In this document: one piece after another, positions 31,422 to 41,218 of the stretch | How positions within the stretch are numbered: the first letter of the stretch is position 1 | Layout: every line of letters begins with the position of its first letter | Assembly (NCBI RefSeq): GCF_032884065.1 | Contig: NC_088881.1 | Coordinates: forward strand, 12,365,260-12,429,259 | Direction: 5' to 3' | Source: Artemia franciscana | Lineage: Eukaryota; Arthropoda; Branchiopoda; Anostraca; Artemiidae | DNA length: 64,000 nt | Translations under genes and position numbers: made by a program | Notes under the pieces: generated by a model | The model's database searches: none | Seen by the model: only the letters and a program-made list of their open reading frames with translations | What the model was told of the DNA's origin: nothing

Positions 31422-31473
31422 AAAAAAAAAAAAAACGATGTTGAAAGGACTATCGTTTCCCAGTTGCAACATC

Positions 31474-32190
31474 TTTTCCACAAAATAATAATTTAGTGCT
31501 TCTGTTCAAAACAGCAATCGAATTAATGCCTACTAATACGCAACTATCAACGAAGTGGCAATCGTTATGATCGGTGATCAGTTCTTACCTCGAGATAATA
31601 TTCTTTGTAGGCGAAACAATCAGTTGACAAGAATTGCTTAAACTCATCGATGCTACGATGCCCTACAATATCCTACTTTTTTTGGGATGAAGCCGACGGC
31701 TATCACTTTAATATTAAATTGATAAATCCAGCCACTAACAAAGAAATGGATGCAGCGCAATGAAATATTATGCCTATAGATTAATGATTCGTCATTTATT
31801 ACATTTACATATAATCCATCTTGGGATTAGATACAACAACTTTTATATCCTGGACAATCACCGGTTCATAGACATGATATTACGGCCCGTGTCTTCCGGA
31901 AAAAGTTGCTTTCCTTCATCTCCTACAGAGTTATGGGAGAAATACAAATTGCAAATGGCCGAGAATATACTCCACCGAATACGGTTAGAAAGGTCAGATA
32001 TAATCTTGGACTTTACAACAGAAATTTATAATTGCACTTTAGTTATGATTGAAGATTTGTGCTTATCTATTGCAAACAAACTTCTCAAGCATTTGGGAAT
32101 GCCTTCACCTAATCATACTGCTTCTATTTCTACATGTGTAGAATGGGATCGTGAACCAAGTTACAACACAATTGATCTATTGTCGTATGT
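31474..32190 (+). pseudogene. Fused remnants of Helitron Rep N-region and helicase N-region, copy 1
   Basis: 31480-31900 holds scattered pieces upstream of the HUH site: NLVLLFKTAIELMPTNTQ, WDEADGYHFNIKLINPATNK, YYAYRLMIR, TFTYNPSW and LPGQSPVHRHDITARVF, in shifting frames. At about 31915 the sequence jumps to SPTELWEKYK and continues through MAENILHRIRLERSDI to DLLSYV, which parallels the helicase lead-in at 27960-28240. The HUH catalytic segment and Walker motifs are deleted. Frame 31760-32224 covers the junction. Confidence 0.75.
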
Positions 32191-32465
32191 TCCAGACCGG
32201 GACACCGTGACACAAGGAATATAAATGACGGCCGGGACACTCAAAGAGAAATTACAGACCGGGACACCGGGACACAAATGACAAGCGGGACACAGGGAAT
32301 ATAAATGACGACCGGGACACTCAAAGAGAAATTACAGACCGAAACACCGGGACAAAAATTACAACCAGGACACAGGGAATATAAATGACAACCGGGAACA
32401 GGGACACAACTACAATCAGGACGCCGGAAGGGCACATGGGGGATATATAAATGACGATGGGGACA
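32190..32465 (+). repeat. 80-bp minisatellite inside the Helitron, copy 1
   Basis: GGAATATAAATGAC recurs at 32216, 32296 and 32376 (period 80) within units rich in CCGGGACAC and CTCAAAGAGAAATTACAGACC. About 3.5 units. It sits exactly at the internal deletion between helicase fragments. The minus-strand Cys/Pro-rich frame 32241-32486 is a shadow. Confidence 0.85.
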
Positions 32466-32662
32466 CAGGGAATATTCGATTAGCAATTACCATCAGCAAA
32501 GCCCAAGGGCAATCATTAGAAAAATGCGGTATAGAATACGGATTGTTTTCCCAACAATTATATGTTGCATGTTCAAGAGTCGGTAAACCTGACAATCTAT
32601 TTATATGCACAGACAATGGGACAGCGAAGAATATTGTATATTCACAAGTTTTAAGTAGTTAA
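32466..32662 (+). pseudogene. Helitron helicase C-terminal remnant, copy 1
   Basis: [21 protein letters not shown] and LYVACSRVGKPDNLFI, ending NIVYSQVLSS-stop at 32660-32662. This is the same tail as 26612-26830 on the other strand but more divergent, so the two Helitrons are different family members. Confidence 0.8.
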
Positions 32663-32927
32663 AAACATATATATATATATATATCTATCTATATTCACAA
32701 GTGGGACAAATGGACACAACTATAATGGCGCGTAACTAATATGGCACGTAACTAATATGAATCGTGACGATTTACGTACGCGGGGGGGGGGAGCTTGGGG
32801 GGCACGAAGCGCCACACCAACAGCTAGTAGTCTAATAACAATAGTCTATAATATAGGCTAAACCTTAGGCTTATACCAAAACAAGTGCATATCCTGTCAC
32901 ATTTTGGCTAAAACAATTAGGTAAAAA

Positions 32928-33048
32928 CCTGGGAGGGTGTAAAGAGGGAGGCCTTGAATAGATTGGATTGGAGGAGGAGTGCGCGTAGCTGTGTTGGCCT
33001 CAGGCGGCTTGGTGCTGCGGTGAGTTATTAGTAGTAGTAGTAGTAGTA
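32928..33048 (+). mobile_element. Second LINE 3' stub with (AGT)n tail, copy 1
   Basis: CTGGGAGGGTGTAAAGAGGG through GGTGCTGCGGTGAGTTATT matches 30442-30535 and is followed by (AGT)n. About 100 bp of the same LINE, truncated even further. Confidence 0.8.
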
Positions 33049-33925
33049 GATAAATAATTCAAAATAGCATAGCCTGATTGGTCAAAAATATTCTCCAGGT
33101 AAATCGATTAGCCTAACCAATAATTTTAAGTGTTTGATTTTGTTGAACTTTAATAATAAACATATTAATGCATAGCTTAGATTTTTTGCTGTTAAGATAT
33201 AAATGTTTCATTTTAAATTGGAACAAGTGGTTAGGGTAATATTCTTACGTAGTTTTAATTATTCAGCCACTTCTTTTACAGAGTTTACTGACAATTAATG
33301 GCAGTTTCTATCTTTTGCCACAGCAGCCACGAAACATAATGCATCATACATAACACTTAATGAATTTTTTTGGCCCATTTCTGGTGATTTTATACACGTT
33401 CTTAATTTTTAGATTTGGCATTAAGTGCAAAAATTGTACACAAGCATTGAACATATTTTGGATTAAAAATCAGTTCCCCTGTCTTCTAAGATGTATTACG
33501 CCTCTTCTAAAGGAAACATATTAATAAAATTAATAATTAGATTCTTTATTTTATACTCTTTTTCCATGTAAGACTATTGCTAGCTTAATGATTACAAACT
33601 GGAAAAAAATCCAGAGTCTTAAAAAAAGCATTTAATTACGTTGATTTAACATACAACATTGCAGCGCATTAAGCTTTCTATTAGTAAATACAAATAAATT
33701 TTGCACTGCTTTGGCAGACATTAAAAATAAAATCTTTTCACTCGGGAAGATCAACACTTCAATAAACTTGAGACAGCAGATGATGAATTACCGCGCGTCA
33801 TCTTAGTTCTAAAAAAAAAGACAAACAATTATAAATATCGACGGCTCTTCATATCGATGCTTATAAACACGCAGCAGGAAGTTATATATTTTGTCTAACT
33901 AACCAGAAATGTAACAGTAACAATG
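33049..33925. other. AT-rich interval with a stray arm of the fold-back family
   Basis: No gene. TACGCCTCTTCTAAAGGAAAC at about 33495 begins a stretch that repeats at 33929, so part of the fold-back family below is present a third time. TGAATTACCGCGCGTCATCTTAG (33784) resembles 34519. Confidence 0.55.
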
Positions 33926-34457
33926 GAATTACGCCTCTTCTAAAGGAAACATATTAATAAAATTAGTAACATTAAATTCCTAATTTTATGCTCCTTTTCA
34001 ATACAATACTCGTTACCCGACAGTGCAACACAATCCCCCCCCCCTAATGATCCCATATATAGCCTTGATAACATATTTATCCATAAACTGAATCTAATTA
34101 TCCTTTATAATTTCTTTTATAGAAAATGTTTTTCTGCAGTTTTGATTCTATCTTCACCTGGGACTGAGAGCAATATTGTCCAAAATATTATTTGAAATGA
34201 TATTAAAAGTGGATGATAATGGAAGGAAGCAGAACAATCTGATTATAAGAAAAATGCTGCATATTATATAATAAGAATTTCAATGTTCTAGTAGTTTCTT
34301 TTAGTTTGTATATATTCCAAGGGGGGGCCATCATGAGCGGGGGTGGGTTGCATTGTCAGTTAACAACTATTATATTGAAAACGAGTATAAGATAAGGAAT
34401 CTAATGTTACTACGTTTATTTTATTACGAAGCTTCCTTCAGAAGAGCCTTAATTCTA
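33926..34457. repeat. Fold-back repeat with about 120-bp inverted arms, copy 1
   Basis: 33926-34043 aligns with the reverse complement of about 34333-34457 (roughly three quarters identity by eye). Matching blocks are CTCTTCTAAAGGAA against CTCTTCTGAAGGAA, AGTAACATTA, CTCGTT, and G-rich/C-rich inner ends. The central 290 bp is unrelated AT-rich DNA. It looks like an old non-autonomous DNA element or MITE; no target duplication is established. Confidence 0.6.
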
Positions 34458-36660
34458 TACTGTTACCAATAAAACTTACAACTTCAACAATAACAATATC
34501 AATGTCATTCAATAGTAGATGTAGAATTACCCCGGATCATCTTAGTTCTGAACATAATATATGGAATTACAATTATAGATGGCTCTTCACATCGATCCTG
34601 CATTATATACGAAATATAGAAGAACCTAAAGCTATTGAGAAAAAAAAAAAAAAAAAAAAAAAACAATGGCTTCAACACCAACTGGTTACTATTATTTTTT
34701 TGACTCAGCTTTTCTGAAGAGTTTGCATAGCGGGTCATGAATAAATCATTATCATTACAGCAAACAACAGGGCGTAAAAACGTCCCATTATTAGTCCTAG
34801 TTTCTATGAATAGAAACTGGCACTAGCGCCCGAGCAAAAACTAGCGCCATCTAGCATTTGTTATTTTTTTGAATTTTTTCAAGCTTCTTAAATATAATTT
34901 TTCTTAGAAACTGGAGATCAGACACTTGTTAATGCAGTAATTTAGCCAGCTACACTGGTTAAACTAATATTGATTTATTATTACACTGAAAAATGCCAAG
35001 AAACTTTAAAAGTTAGATGGCATTAATGTATTTCTTTTTTGTCGACATGCCAAGAAACCAAGATACTTTAAAAGTAGATGGTATTGCAAAAGGAACGCGA
35101 AAACAAAGGCTCTCTGACTCTGAAGTTTGCTGCAGATAATATGTAGATGTTCAGAGGGCTTCAAGTTACACTCCACAAAGTTAAGAAAATTGAAAAATAA
35201 GATTCGGGTTTTTTTTATTCTCAAGATTAAAAACAAAGAAAATGAAATGGCAAACTAAACTACTTGTCGATTTGGTATCCGACGAATTCAATACTTGTTT
35301 GCAAGGCGCGTCTGCCTCCAATTTTTTTTTAAGTTTCCATGAATACTGCCTGCTAAAAGCAAGTTTATTCAGTGTATTTAATAATTAAAAAAGTCTGAAA
35401 TTAAAAATGTACCAGTAATAAAAAAAAGTCTGAAATTCAAAGCTTTTATCAACGAAAAACTACTCTAAACTAACAGATAAAAAAGGGCAAGAATTGAAAA
35501 ACACAAAGGTTATACAACAGCAAACGAAAAACAAAATTTAGGTGAGAGAAAGAGATATAAGAGGTTTATATAGATATTAAAGGTTATTAATAGAGGTTAT
35601 TAGAGGTTATATAAGAGATTTTGTTTTGTTTCTCATTTAGTTTTGGATACCATTAATTCAAATCAGTAATGTAAACTGCTCCATATTTACCGAACTCTAT
35701 ATTGTAGCAAGTATGAATAAACACACAAAAAAAGTATGGCTATGCATCATTCCCTAATAAAACGAAGAAAGTAGGGAACAAACTGTAACAAGCCTTTCTA
35801 AATAAAACAGGCCTCGAGTATAAGGCATAAAATATTAGAGGTAAGCTTATAACAATTCATTAGCAGAAGAAGAAGAACCAAAAGCTATTGAAAAAACAAA
35901 CAAAAAAACAATGCCTTCAACACCAACCGGTTACCATTTTTTTTTTTTTTGACTCGGCTTTTCTGAAGAGTTTGCATAGCGGGTCATGGATAAATCATTA
36001 TCATTACAGCAAACAATAGGGTATAAAAACGTCCCATTAATTGACCATATTCAGGTTCATGGCAATCGTATGGATTTCTGTCTTTCTAGTCCTTCAATTA
36101 ATCACCATTATCACTTATTCCACAGCTTTCACTGTCAACTTTGGTCCTTTGAGCAGTAAGAAAAGGAAACTCTTATATATAATTGCATATTTAATGGTTC
36201 AGTTCAAAGATTATGAATAGAAACTGGCACTAGTGCCCGACAAAAACCAGCCCCATTTACCGTTTGGCATTTTTTTGAATTTTTTCAAGCTTCTTAAATA
36301 TAATTTTTCTTAGAAACTGGAGATCAGACACTTGTTAATGCAGTAATTTAGCCAGCTACACTGGTTAAACTAATATTGATTTATTATTACACTGAAAAAT
36401 GCCAAGAAACTTTAAAAGTTAGATGGCATTAATGTATTTCTTTTTTGTCGACATGCCAAGAAACCAAGATACTTTAAAAGTTAGATGGTATTGCAAAAGG
36501 AACGCAAAAACAAATTCTCTCTGACTCGGAAGTTTGCTACAGATAATATGTAGATGTTCAGATGGCTTCAAGTTACTACACAAAGTTAAGAAAAGTTGAA
36601 GAATAAGATTCATTTTTTTTTCATTCTTAAGATTAAAAACAAAGGAAATAAAATGGCAAA
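34458..36660. repeat. Imperfect internal tandem duplication, copy 1
   Basis: 34665-34790 matches 35910-36040 (offset about 1246) and 34808-35240 matches 36216-36650 (offset about 1408), including GAAACTGGAGATCAGACACTTG. The second unit carries about 160 bp (36041-36215) absent from the first, which includes the candidate terminal exon. A 22-nt poly(A) lies at about 34641-34662. The minus-strand frames 35006-35236 and 36419-36613 share CNLKPSEHLHIICSKL and are listed as a weak possibility only. Confidence 0.75.
36098..36146 (-). CDS. Candidate last coding exon of a host gene, copy 1
   Basis: On the minus strand a pyrimidine tract ending TTACTGCTCAAAG precedes GACCAAAGTTGAC; the 49-nt frame ends in TAA (36098-36100), encoding about TKVDSESCGISDNGD. 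The phase (needs two bases from the previous exon) fits the donor phase of the exon at 36699-36781. The block is unchanged in the second copy (57877-57925). Very short, so this is a suggestion only. Confidence 0.25.
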
Positions 36661-36698
36661 CTAAACTAGTTCATTTTAATAGAAAACAAGCAACATAC

Positions 36699-36781
36699 CT
36701 TGATATATCTTTGGCGCTAGTGGTCGACTTGTTTGTCTCTTTTACTAAGGTCTTGCAGGACGCTAATTTTGTTTCAAGAGC
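36699..36781 (-). CDS. Candidate internal exon, NudE/NDE1-like, copy 1
   Basis: Minus strand: acceptor AATTATTTTTAG, an 83-nt open exon, then donor AAG|GTATGTTGC. In phase 0 it encodes ALETKLASCKTLVKE and NKSTTSAKDIS. The ALExKLAxC patch resembles my memory of the region after the coiled coil in NDE1/NDEL1 (NudE), dynein-regulator scaffolds; there too an exon starts at this point. The exon and about 300 bp around it are identical in the second copy while more distant flanks differ. No other exon of the coiled coil is seen, so the gene identity is tentative. Confidence 0.45.
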
Positions 36782-36940
36782 CTAAAAATAATTCCTTACT
36801 TAAAAAAACTTATATAATAAAAAATTAAGTTTTATAAAGTGAAACTTCAATTCCAAACTTAGGTATGCACAGTCAGCAATCAAACAAGCGAAAATATTAA
36901 CACCATCTTTAAAATAAAACGGCAAATAGTACACTAAAAA

Positions 36941-37225
36941 AGGAATACGGCATCAGACTTTGCGGTCCCTACCGGCGGTGCTGATATCCCTTTCTTGGCC
37001 CTTCAACCAGGATGTGCAACAGGGGGTTGGGGCCAACCATCCTGTGCTTTCGCACACCCTTCCTGTTTACCTTCCCCATATTTCTCCAGGTACCCATCTA
37101 GAGCTGGATCGACTCCGGCTGAGCTTACAGAGTCACGCCACTAACCCCCGTCCCAAACTAAATAACTGGGCACACTAGGATTCGAATTCTCGCCCTCTGA
37201 GACAAAGGATCCTAATCCAGCGCAC
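36941..37225 (-). repeat. tRNA-derived SINE, copy 1
   Basis: About 285 bp. On the minus strand it starts GTGCGCTGGATTAGG, has a B-box-like GAATTCGAATCC (37178-37189) and continues with a core containing GATGGGTACCTGG and AAATATGGGGAAGGTAAACAG. Head and body are arranged as in tRNA-derived SINEs. The plus-strand frame 36960-37178 is a shadow. It lies in the presumed intron upstream of the exon at 36699. Confidence 0.7.
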
Positions 37226-37755
37226 ATTTAATTTGCAAAACGCAAGTGAATGTCAATGAAGAGGGAGACAAGGAGGTAACGAATGAAATCGACAATATTT
37301 GACTCAGCTGCCCGAATGAAAACAGACGATATCAATTATTTATGGTCAGGTCGCACCGTTGCAAGGTGCTGTTTTAGCCATTTTGTGCCAAACTTAACTT
37401 GAAAATTAAAGTAAAAAAAATCTTGTTAAAAGTCTATCTTCGAGTTTATAGCTTTTTGGTAAGGTGCCATTTATACATACCTTCTTAAACCACGGACAAT
37501 TCTCATCGAAAATCCTTAAAAGTCAAACTTAAGATGGCGGAAACATTTTTTTTTTTTTTTTTTTTACTACGCTAATAGTTCTCTGAGCGTTATTCGAACA
37601 TGTATAGCCCAATAGCATCATATACAAAGCTTTAAATAAAAAAAAAAACTTAGAAAAAAATTCCTTGAAAATTTCCACTTCGGAGCTTGGTAAAAAAAAT
37701 CGATATTTTTTTTTCTCACAAACTTCAAACTGCCTTTATTTATCGTCAGAATAGA
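37226..37755. other. Non-coding flank of the hAT insertion, left
   Basis: Shared with 59007-59539 and, from about 37440, in antisense with 5800-6140. Contains homopolymer runs (T at 37545-37565). No gene. It ends with GAATAGA (37749-37755), the left target copy. Confidence 0.7.
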
Positions 37756-37822
37756 TGGTTCCCAACCGGTGGTACGCGTACCCCATGGGGTACGCTAAAC
37801 CCTCGCAGGGGGTACGCGAAGG
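37756..37822 (+). repeat. hAT left terminal inverted repeat and subterminal motifs
   Basis: TGGTTCCCAACC followed by three GGTACGC-type motifs (GGTACGCGTACC, GGGGTACGCT, GGGGTACGCG). hAT transposases commonly bind such subterminal repeats. The leading CAG is missing compared with the right end. Confidence 0.75.
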
Positions 37823-38061
37823 TCCCAAAATTAATTTAGTCTACATCTTTAAAACTTGTTTCTGACTCAGTTCCAACATTTCCCTCAAAATCAGATAACA
37901 TAACCCATTGTACGTAATTTCAGACTCATTTTCAAAACTTTCGCTTTCAGTAACCCGCTAATTTTTCTCCATAGCCGTAAGGTCTCGATTTAAACTCAGC
38001 GGGTTCAGTATCTTGTCATCTGTTGAAACACGAAGTTCGTGAATTGTGGTTGCAAACAAAG

Positions 38062-39933
38062 ATGGATAGATTCCTGATCAGGAATAACAAGAAGCCGAAT
38101 GATGGTACCCAAAACTCTGAACCTGCTTCTAAGAAGAAGAAATATGAATAATCATCGGTCAAAGTGCGTCGATATTTGTCAGAATACCTAGGGCTCGGAT
38201 TTAGTGCGACAAAGTCTGATCCAGTGAATGCACAGTGCGTTCTTTGTGGTCAAGTCTTGGCCAACAGTTCCATGAAACCTGCACATATGAACCGGCATCT
38301 CAGTACTGTGCACCCTTCTCATGTCGGTAAGCCCATAGAGTTTTTCAAGCGTAAACAAGAAGCATTCGCTAGTAACTGTTTGGAAATTGCAAAAGTGGCA
38401 TCAGTTTCTTCAAAGGCTCTCCGGGCTTCGTATGCTGTTTCATATTTAGTTGCGAAACAGAAAAAACCGCACACCATCGCCGAATGTCTGATATTACCAG
38501 CACTAGTGAAAGTCAGTGAAATAATGTTTGACACGAAAACTGCTACTGCCCTTCAGTCTTTACCTGTGTCGAACAATACCATTTCAAGAAGGATAGAAGA
38601 CATTGCAAGCGATATTGTCATGCAGGTTATTGAGCAAATAAAGTTGACGAAGATGTTTGCGTTACAGCTTGACGAAAGAACGGATTTGTCAGGTGAAGCC
38701 CAGGTGATCGTCTTTGTTCGATATCAAGATTGTTCTGACATAAGAGAAAATATTCTGTTTTGTCAAAACCTACAGTCAAGAACAACAGGAGAAGAACTAT
38801 TCAAGGTGATTGACAAATTCTTCGCAGAAGGGGGCATCTTGTGGGACTGGTGTCTATCAGTTTGCAGTGATGGAGCTGCCACCCTAACAGGGAAGAATAA
38901 TGGGCTCATGGCCTGGATAAGGAAGAAAAATCCAAAGGTGAAGTGGTTGCACTGCATCATTCACAGGCAAGCTCTTGCATCGAAAAGGATGAACGCACAT
39001 CTGCACGAGACCCTCAACGAGGCTGTAAAAGTGATCAACTTCATCAAAGCCCGACCACTGAACTCAAGAATGTTCAAGTTGCTGTGCCAAGAGATGGGTT
39101 CAGAACATCAACATTTACTTCTGCACACAGAAGTTCGCTGGTTGTCTCGTGGGAAGATTTTAAACAGACTTTTCGAGCTTCGACAAGAAGTTCATATGTT
39201 TCTTCTGGAGCAAAAATCTGCATTCAGTTCACTTTTTGAAAACCAGGACTGGGTCTGCAGGCTGGCCTATCTTGCGGATATTTTCGACAAACTGAATGAC
39301 TTGAATCTGTCAATGCAAGGTTTCCGGACGGACGAACTCTCCCTGAATTCGAAGATGTGTGCTTTCATCAAGAAATTGGAGTTCTGGCTTAAAAAGGTTC
39401 AAAGAAACAGCGTTAGTGTCTTCCCGACCCTTGACAAGTTTGCGGACGATAGTGAAATTGATAACCTCAACACAATCTGTGATTGTATTCGGGAGCATCT
39501 GACAAAGTTGCGAGATGAACTTGTGTCATATTTCCCATCGATTATGAACCAAGATAGAACGCAGGATTGGATCCAAAATCCATTTGTTGAAGACGTGACC
39601 TCAAGCTCCGGTCTTAGTGACAAGCTTACAGAGAATCTGATCGAACTTGCCAGTGATCGCGCCTTAGAACTGAAATTCCAAAATGTAACTGTTTCCCAGT
39701 TTTGGCTGGAGGTGAAAGGAGAATACAAGGAACTAAGTGAAATCGCCATGTCTGCTTTGTTACCATTCGGATCCACTTACCTTTGTGAAGTGTCATTTTC
39801 GGCAATGTCATTGATCAAAACCAAACACAGAAACAGACTGAGTATACAAAATGACCTTATAATTGCCGTTAGTGACATCGAGCCAAGATTTGATAATATT
39901 TTAGCAAAAAAGCAGCCTCAAGTTTCTCATTGA
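38062..39933 (+). pseudogene. hAT transposase (BED finger, RNase H-like core), TAA at codon 30
   Basis: From ATG 38062 one register runs 623 codons to 39933, interrupted only by TAA at 38149-38151; after it the frame is open (589 codons from 38164). Near the N-terminus a BED-type finger (CVLCG...HMNRHLSTVH). Core: LQLDERTDLSGEAQVIVFVRY (first Asp), CSDGAATLTGKNNGL (second Asp), WLHCIIHRQALASK (CxxH), EVRWLSRGKIL. C-terminal dimerisation region: ALLPFGSTYLCEVSFSAMSL and KTKHRNRL. It resembles the group from which ZBED5/GTF2IRD2-like host genes derive. It cuts element ends and makes 8-bp target duplications. The early stop may be the only lesion. Confidence 0.85.
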
Positions 39934-40036
39934 TTTTGTACGTACATTTAAGCACCGTCATATTGGACAATAAATCTCGTGTTTTTGAAAATCTGATTTT
40001 AGTTAAGAAAAAAGTAAAACAACGATTCTCAAGAAA

Positions 40037-40101
40037 GAGGTACGCAAACTTTTTGGGCCTTGACTAGGGGTACGCGGACCGAAAAAGGTTGGGAACCACT
40101 G
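40037..40101 (-). repeat. hAT right terminal inverted repeat and subterminal motifs
   Basis: GGTACGCAAAC and GGGGTACGCGGACC followed by AAAAAGGTTGGGAACCACTG. Mirror of the left end with the complete CACTG terminus at 40101. Confidence 0.8.
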
Positions 40102-40109
40102 GAATAGAC

Positions 40110-40895
40110 TATATAAGCTGCTTGGTCTTGAAAGCAACGACTCGGACAAACAAATTTAATAAAAAAAAAATGTAAAATTGCCCCACCCCCCCTAAGTAAT
40201 TCAAACTTAGCAATTAGACAATTCACCCAGTCAAACTTAATGTATTAATTCATACATTAATTATGTAATTAATTATTATTATCATTAATTATAATCTTTT
40301 CGGTACTTGTTGGTTATTCAAAACACAGCCAAGATGTGAAGTTAGGTTAACCCAAATGAAAAAAAAAAATAATGATAAAATAATTTTTTAGAAACAAAAT
40401 TTGGTAACCCTAGCCCAACCTATCCCAACCCTACCTAACATAACCTAGCCCCCCCTCTAATGTGCAAATAAATAGCCCAAGTTATACAAGTCCAATGCAT
40501 TGCATCATACGCAACTTGTTACAGTAGCCATGAAACCGGTTTTCTGAGATTAAACCTAAGCGCAATTCTTGAATGTGTTTCTAATAACCTACAAATTCTA
40601 TCTTTTCTTTTAATGCAAAAATTACTATCTTTTCATGAAATTATTTCTTTCAATCAAAATCATGAATTACATTCCTATCACCAACATATAATAGCTTCGT
40701 TTATAAATGCACAGTTTATCTTCTAAAGGCAATTCCAGGCGACACTTTTTTCAAACAGAAAATTTTCTTCCTAAAGCTATGAAATCATAACGGGAAATAC
40801 TCCTCAGCTATATTTCCTATCAATTGATGAAAAAGAATTTTCATCATTGAGGATTTACGTGAGTATTCTCGGTTTTAAAAATCGTCTTATCAAAG
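40110..40895. other. Non-coding flank of the hAT insertion, right
   Basis: Matches 59540-60320, and to about 40670 also the antisense copy at 5315-5870. Contains ATTAATTCATACATTAAT (near-palindrome, about 40245) and CCAACCTATCCCAACCCTACC. No gene recognised before the penton-like remnant. Confidence 0.7.
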
Positions 40896-40907
40896 CAGAA
40901 AATTTCA

Positions 40908-41218
40908 GTGGCAATCCATGCAGACTGTGCACCTAGTTTCTCCTCAGACAGTTGTATATTTATTTACAGTACATTTGTGGAGCAATCGCGAATTGGTAAC
41001 TCAAATGTCCGCCTCTTACGTGTTCTTGAACGAAAAACCGCCATGAGCCCATTCATTACTATAATACAGAGCATTTTCAGTATGTTCCTGCAAACACTTC
41101 GTATTTGGAACTCTGTCAGATAACATTAAGAAGTGAATTAGGTGATCCTCTAGCAATAACAAAAGGTTTGGCTGTGATTACATGTCATTTTCGACCCATT
41201 CAACAACGAGATGGCTAA
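40908..41218 (+). pseudogene. Polinton/adintovirus-type penton-like (minor capsid) remnant, copy 1
   Basis: Frame 40908-41123 has FIYSTFVEQSRIGNSNVRLLRV, and a second register after a break near 41045 has a conserved-looking end with GDPLAITKGLAV and ITCHFRP before TAA 41216-41218. The pattern (Y-x-x-[IV]-V-x-x-x-x-[IV]-G-[ND]...LLR, then L-x-F/HFRP) matches what I recall of Polinton single jelly-roll penton proteins, which close capsid vertices. The 5' part is unreadable. No polymerase, integrase or ATPase of a Polinton is nearby, so this is an isolated fossil. Confidence 0.5.

Larger units (their letters stand above)
30893..32827 (+). mobile_element. Internally deleted Helitron with both ends, copy 1
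   Basis: Begins TCTATATATATAAAAATAAG after an A and ends with a GC hairpin (about 32800-32814) and ACACCAACAGCTAG before a T. These are the Helitron hallmarks (5' TC, 3' hairpin plus CTRR, A|T target). At 1935 bp it keeps a small leader ORF, fragments of Rep and helicase, an 80-bp minisatellite and the helicase tail. Lacking the HUH nuclease, it could only move with help in trans. Confidence 0.8.
37756..40101 (+). mobile_element. hAT transposon, present only in copy 1
   Basis: A 2346-bp insertion into a site that is uninterrupted at 59532-59539. Right end ...GGTTGGGAACCACTG followed by GAATAGAC; left end TGGTTCCCAACC preceded by GAATAGA. The ends form inverted repeats of the CAGTGGTTCCCAACC hAT type, with about 4 bases lost at the left junction. 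The 8-bp target duplication fits hAT. It encodes one transposase and is the youngest insertion in segment B. Confidence 0.92.

Noticed and set aside
32190-32465. CRISPR array
   Set aside because: Regular 80-bp units without distinct spacers, inside a Helitron in eukaryotic DNA.
32241-32486. Cys/Pro-rich minus-strand frame (possible secreted peptide)
   Set aside because: It is the antisense of the 80-bp GGGACAC minisatellite; the repeat explains the composition.
35006-35236. Exon-like frame with CNLKPSEHLHIICSKL repeated at 36419-36613
   Set aside because: The two units differ about equally at silent and replacement sites in a very short stretch, the splice signals are weak, and the frames diverge after LLQYH. 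Not enough to call a gene.
37226-37260. Plus-strand exon VNVNEEGDKE with a GTAACG donor
   Set aside because: No convincing acceptor or continuation, and a stop lies just upstream. Chance is sufficient.
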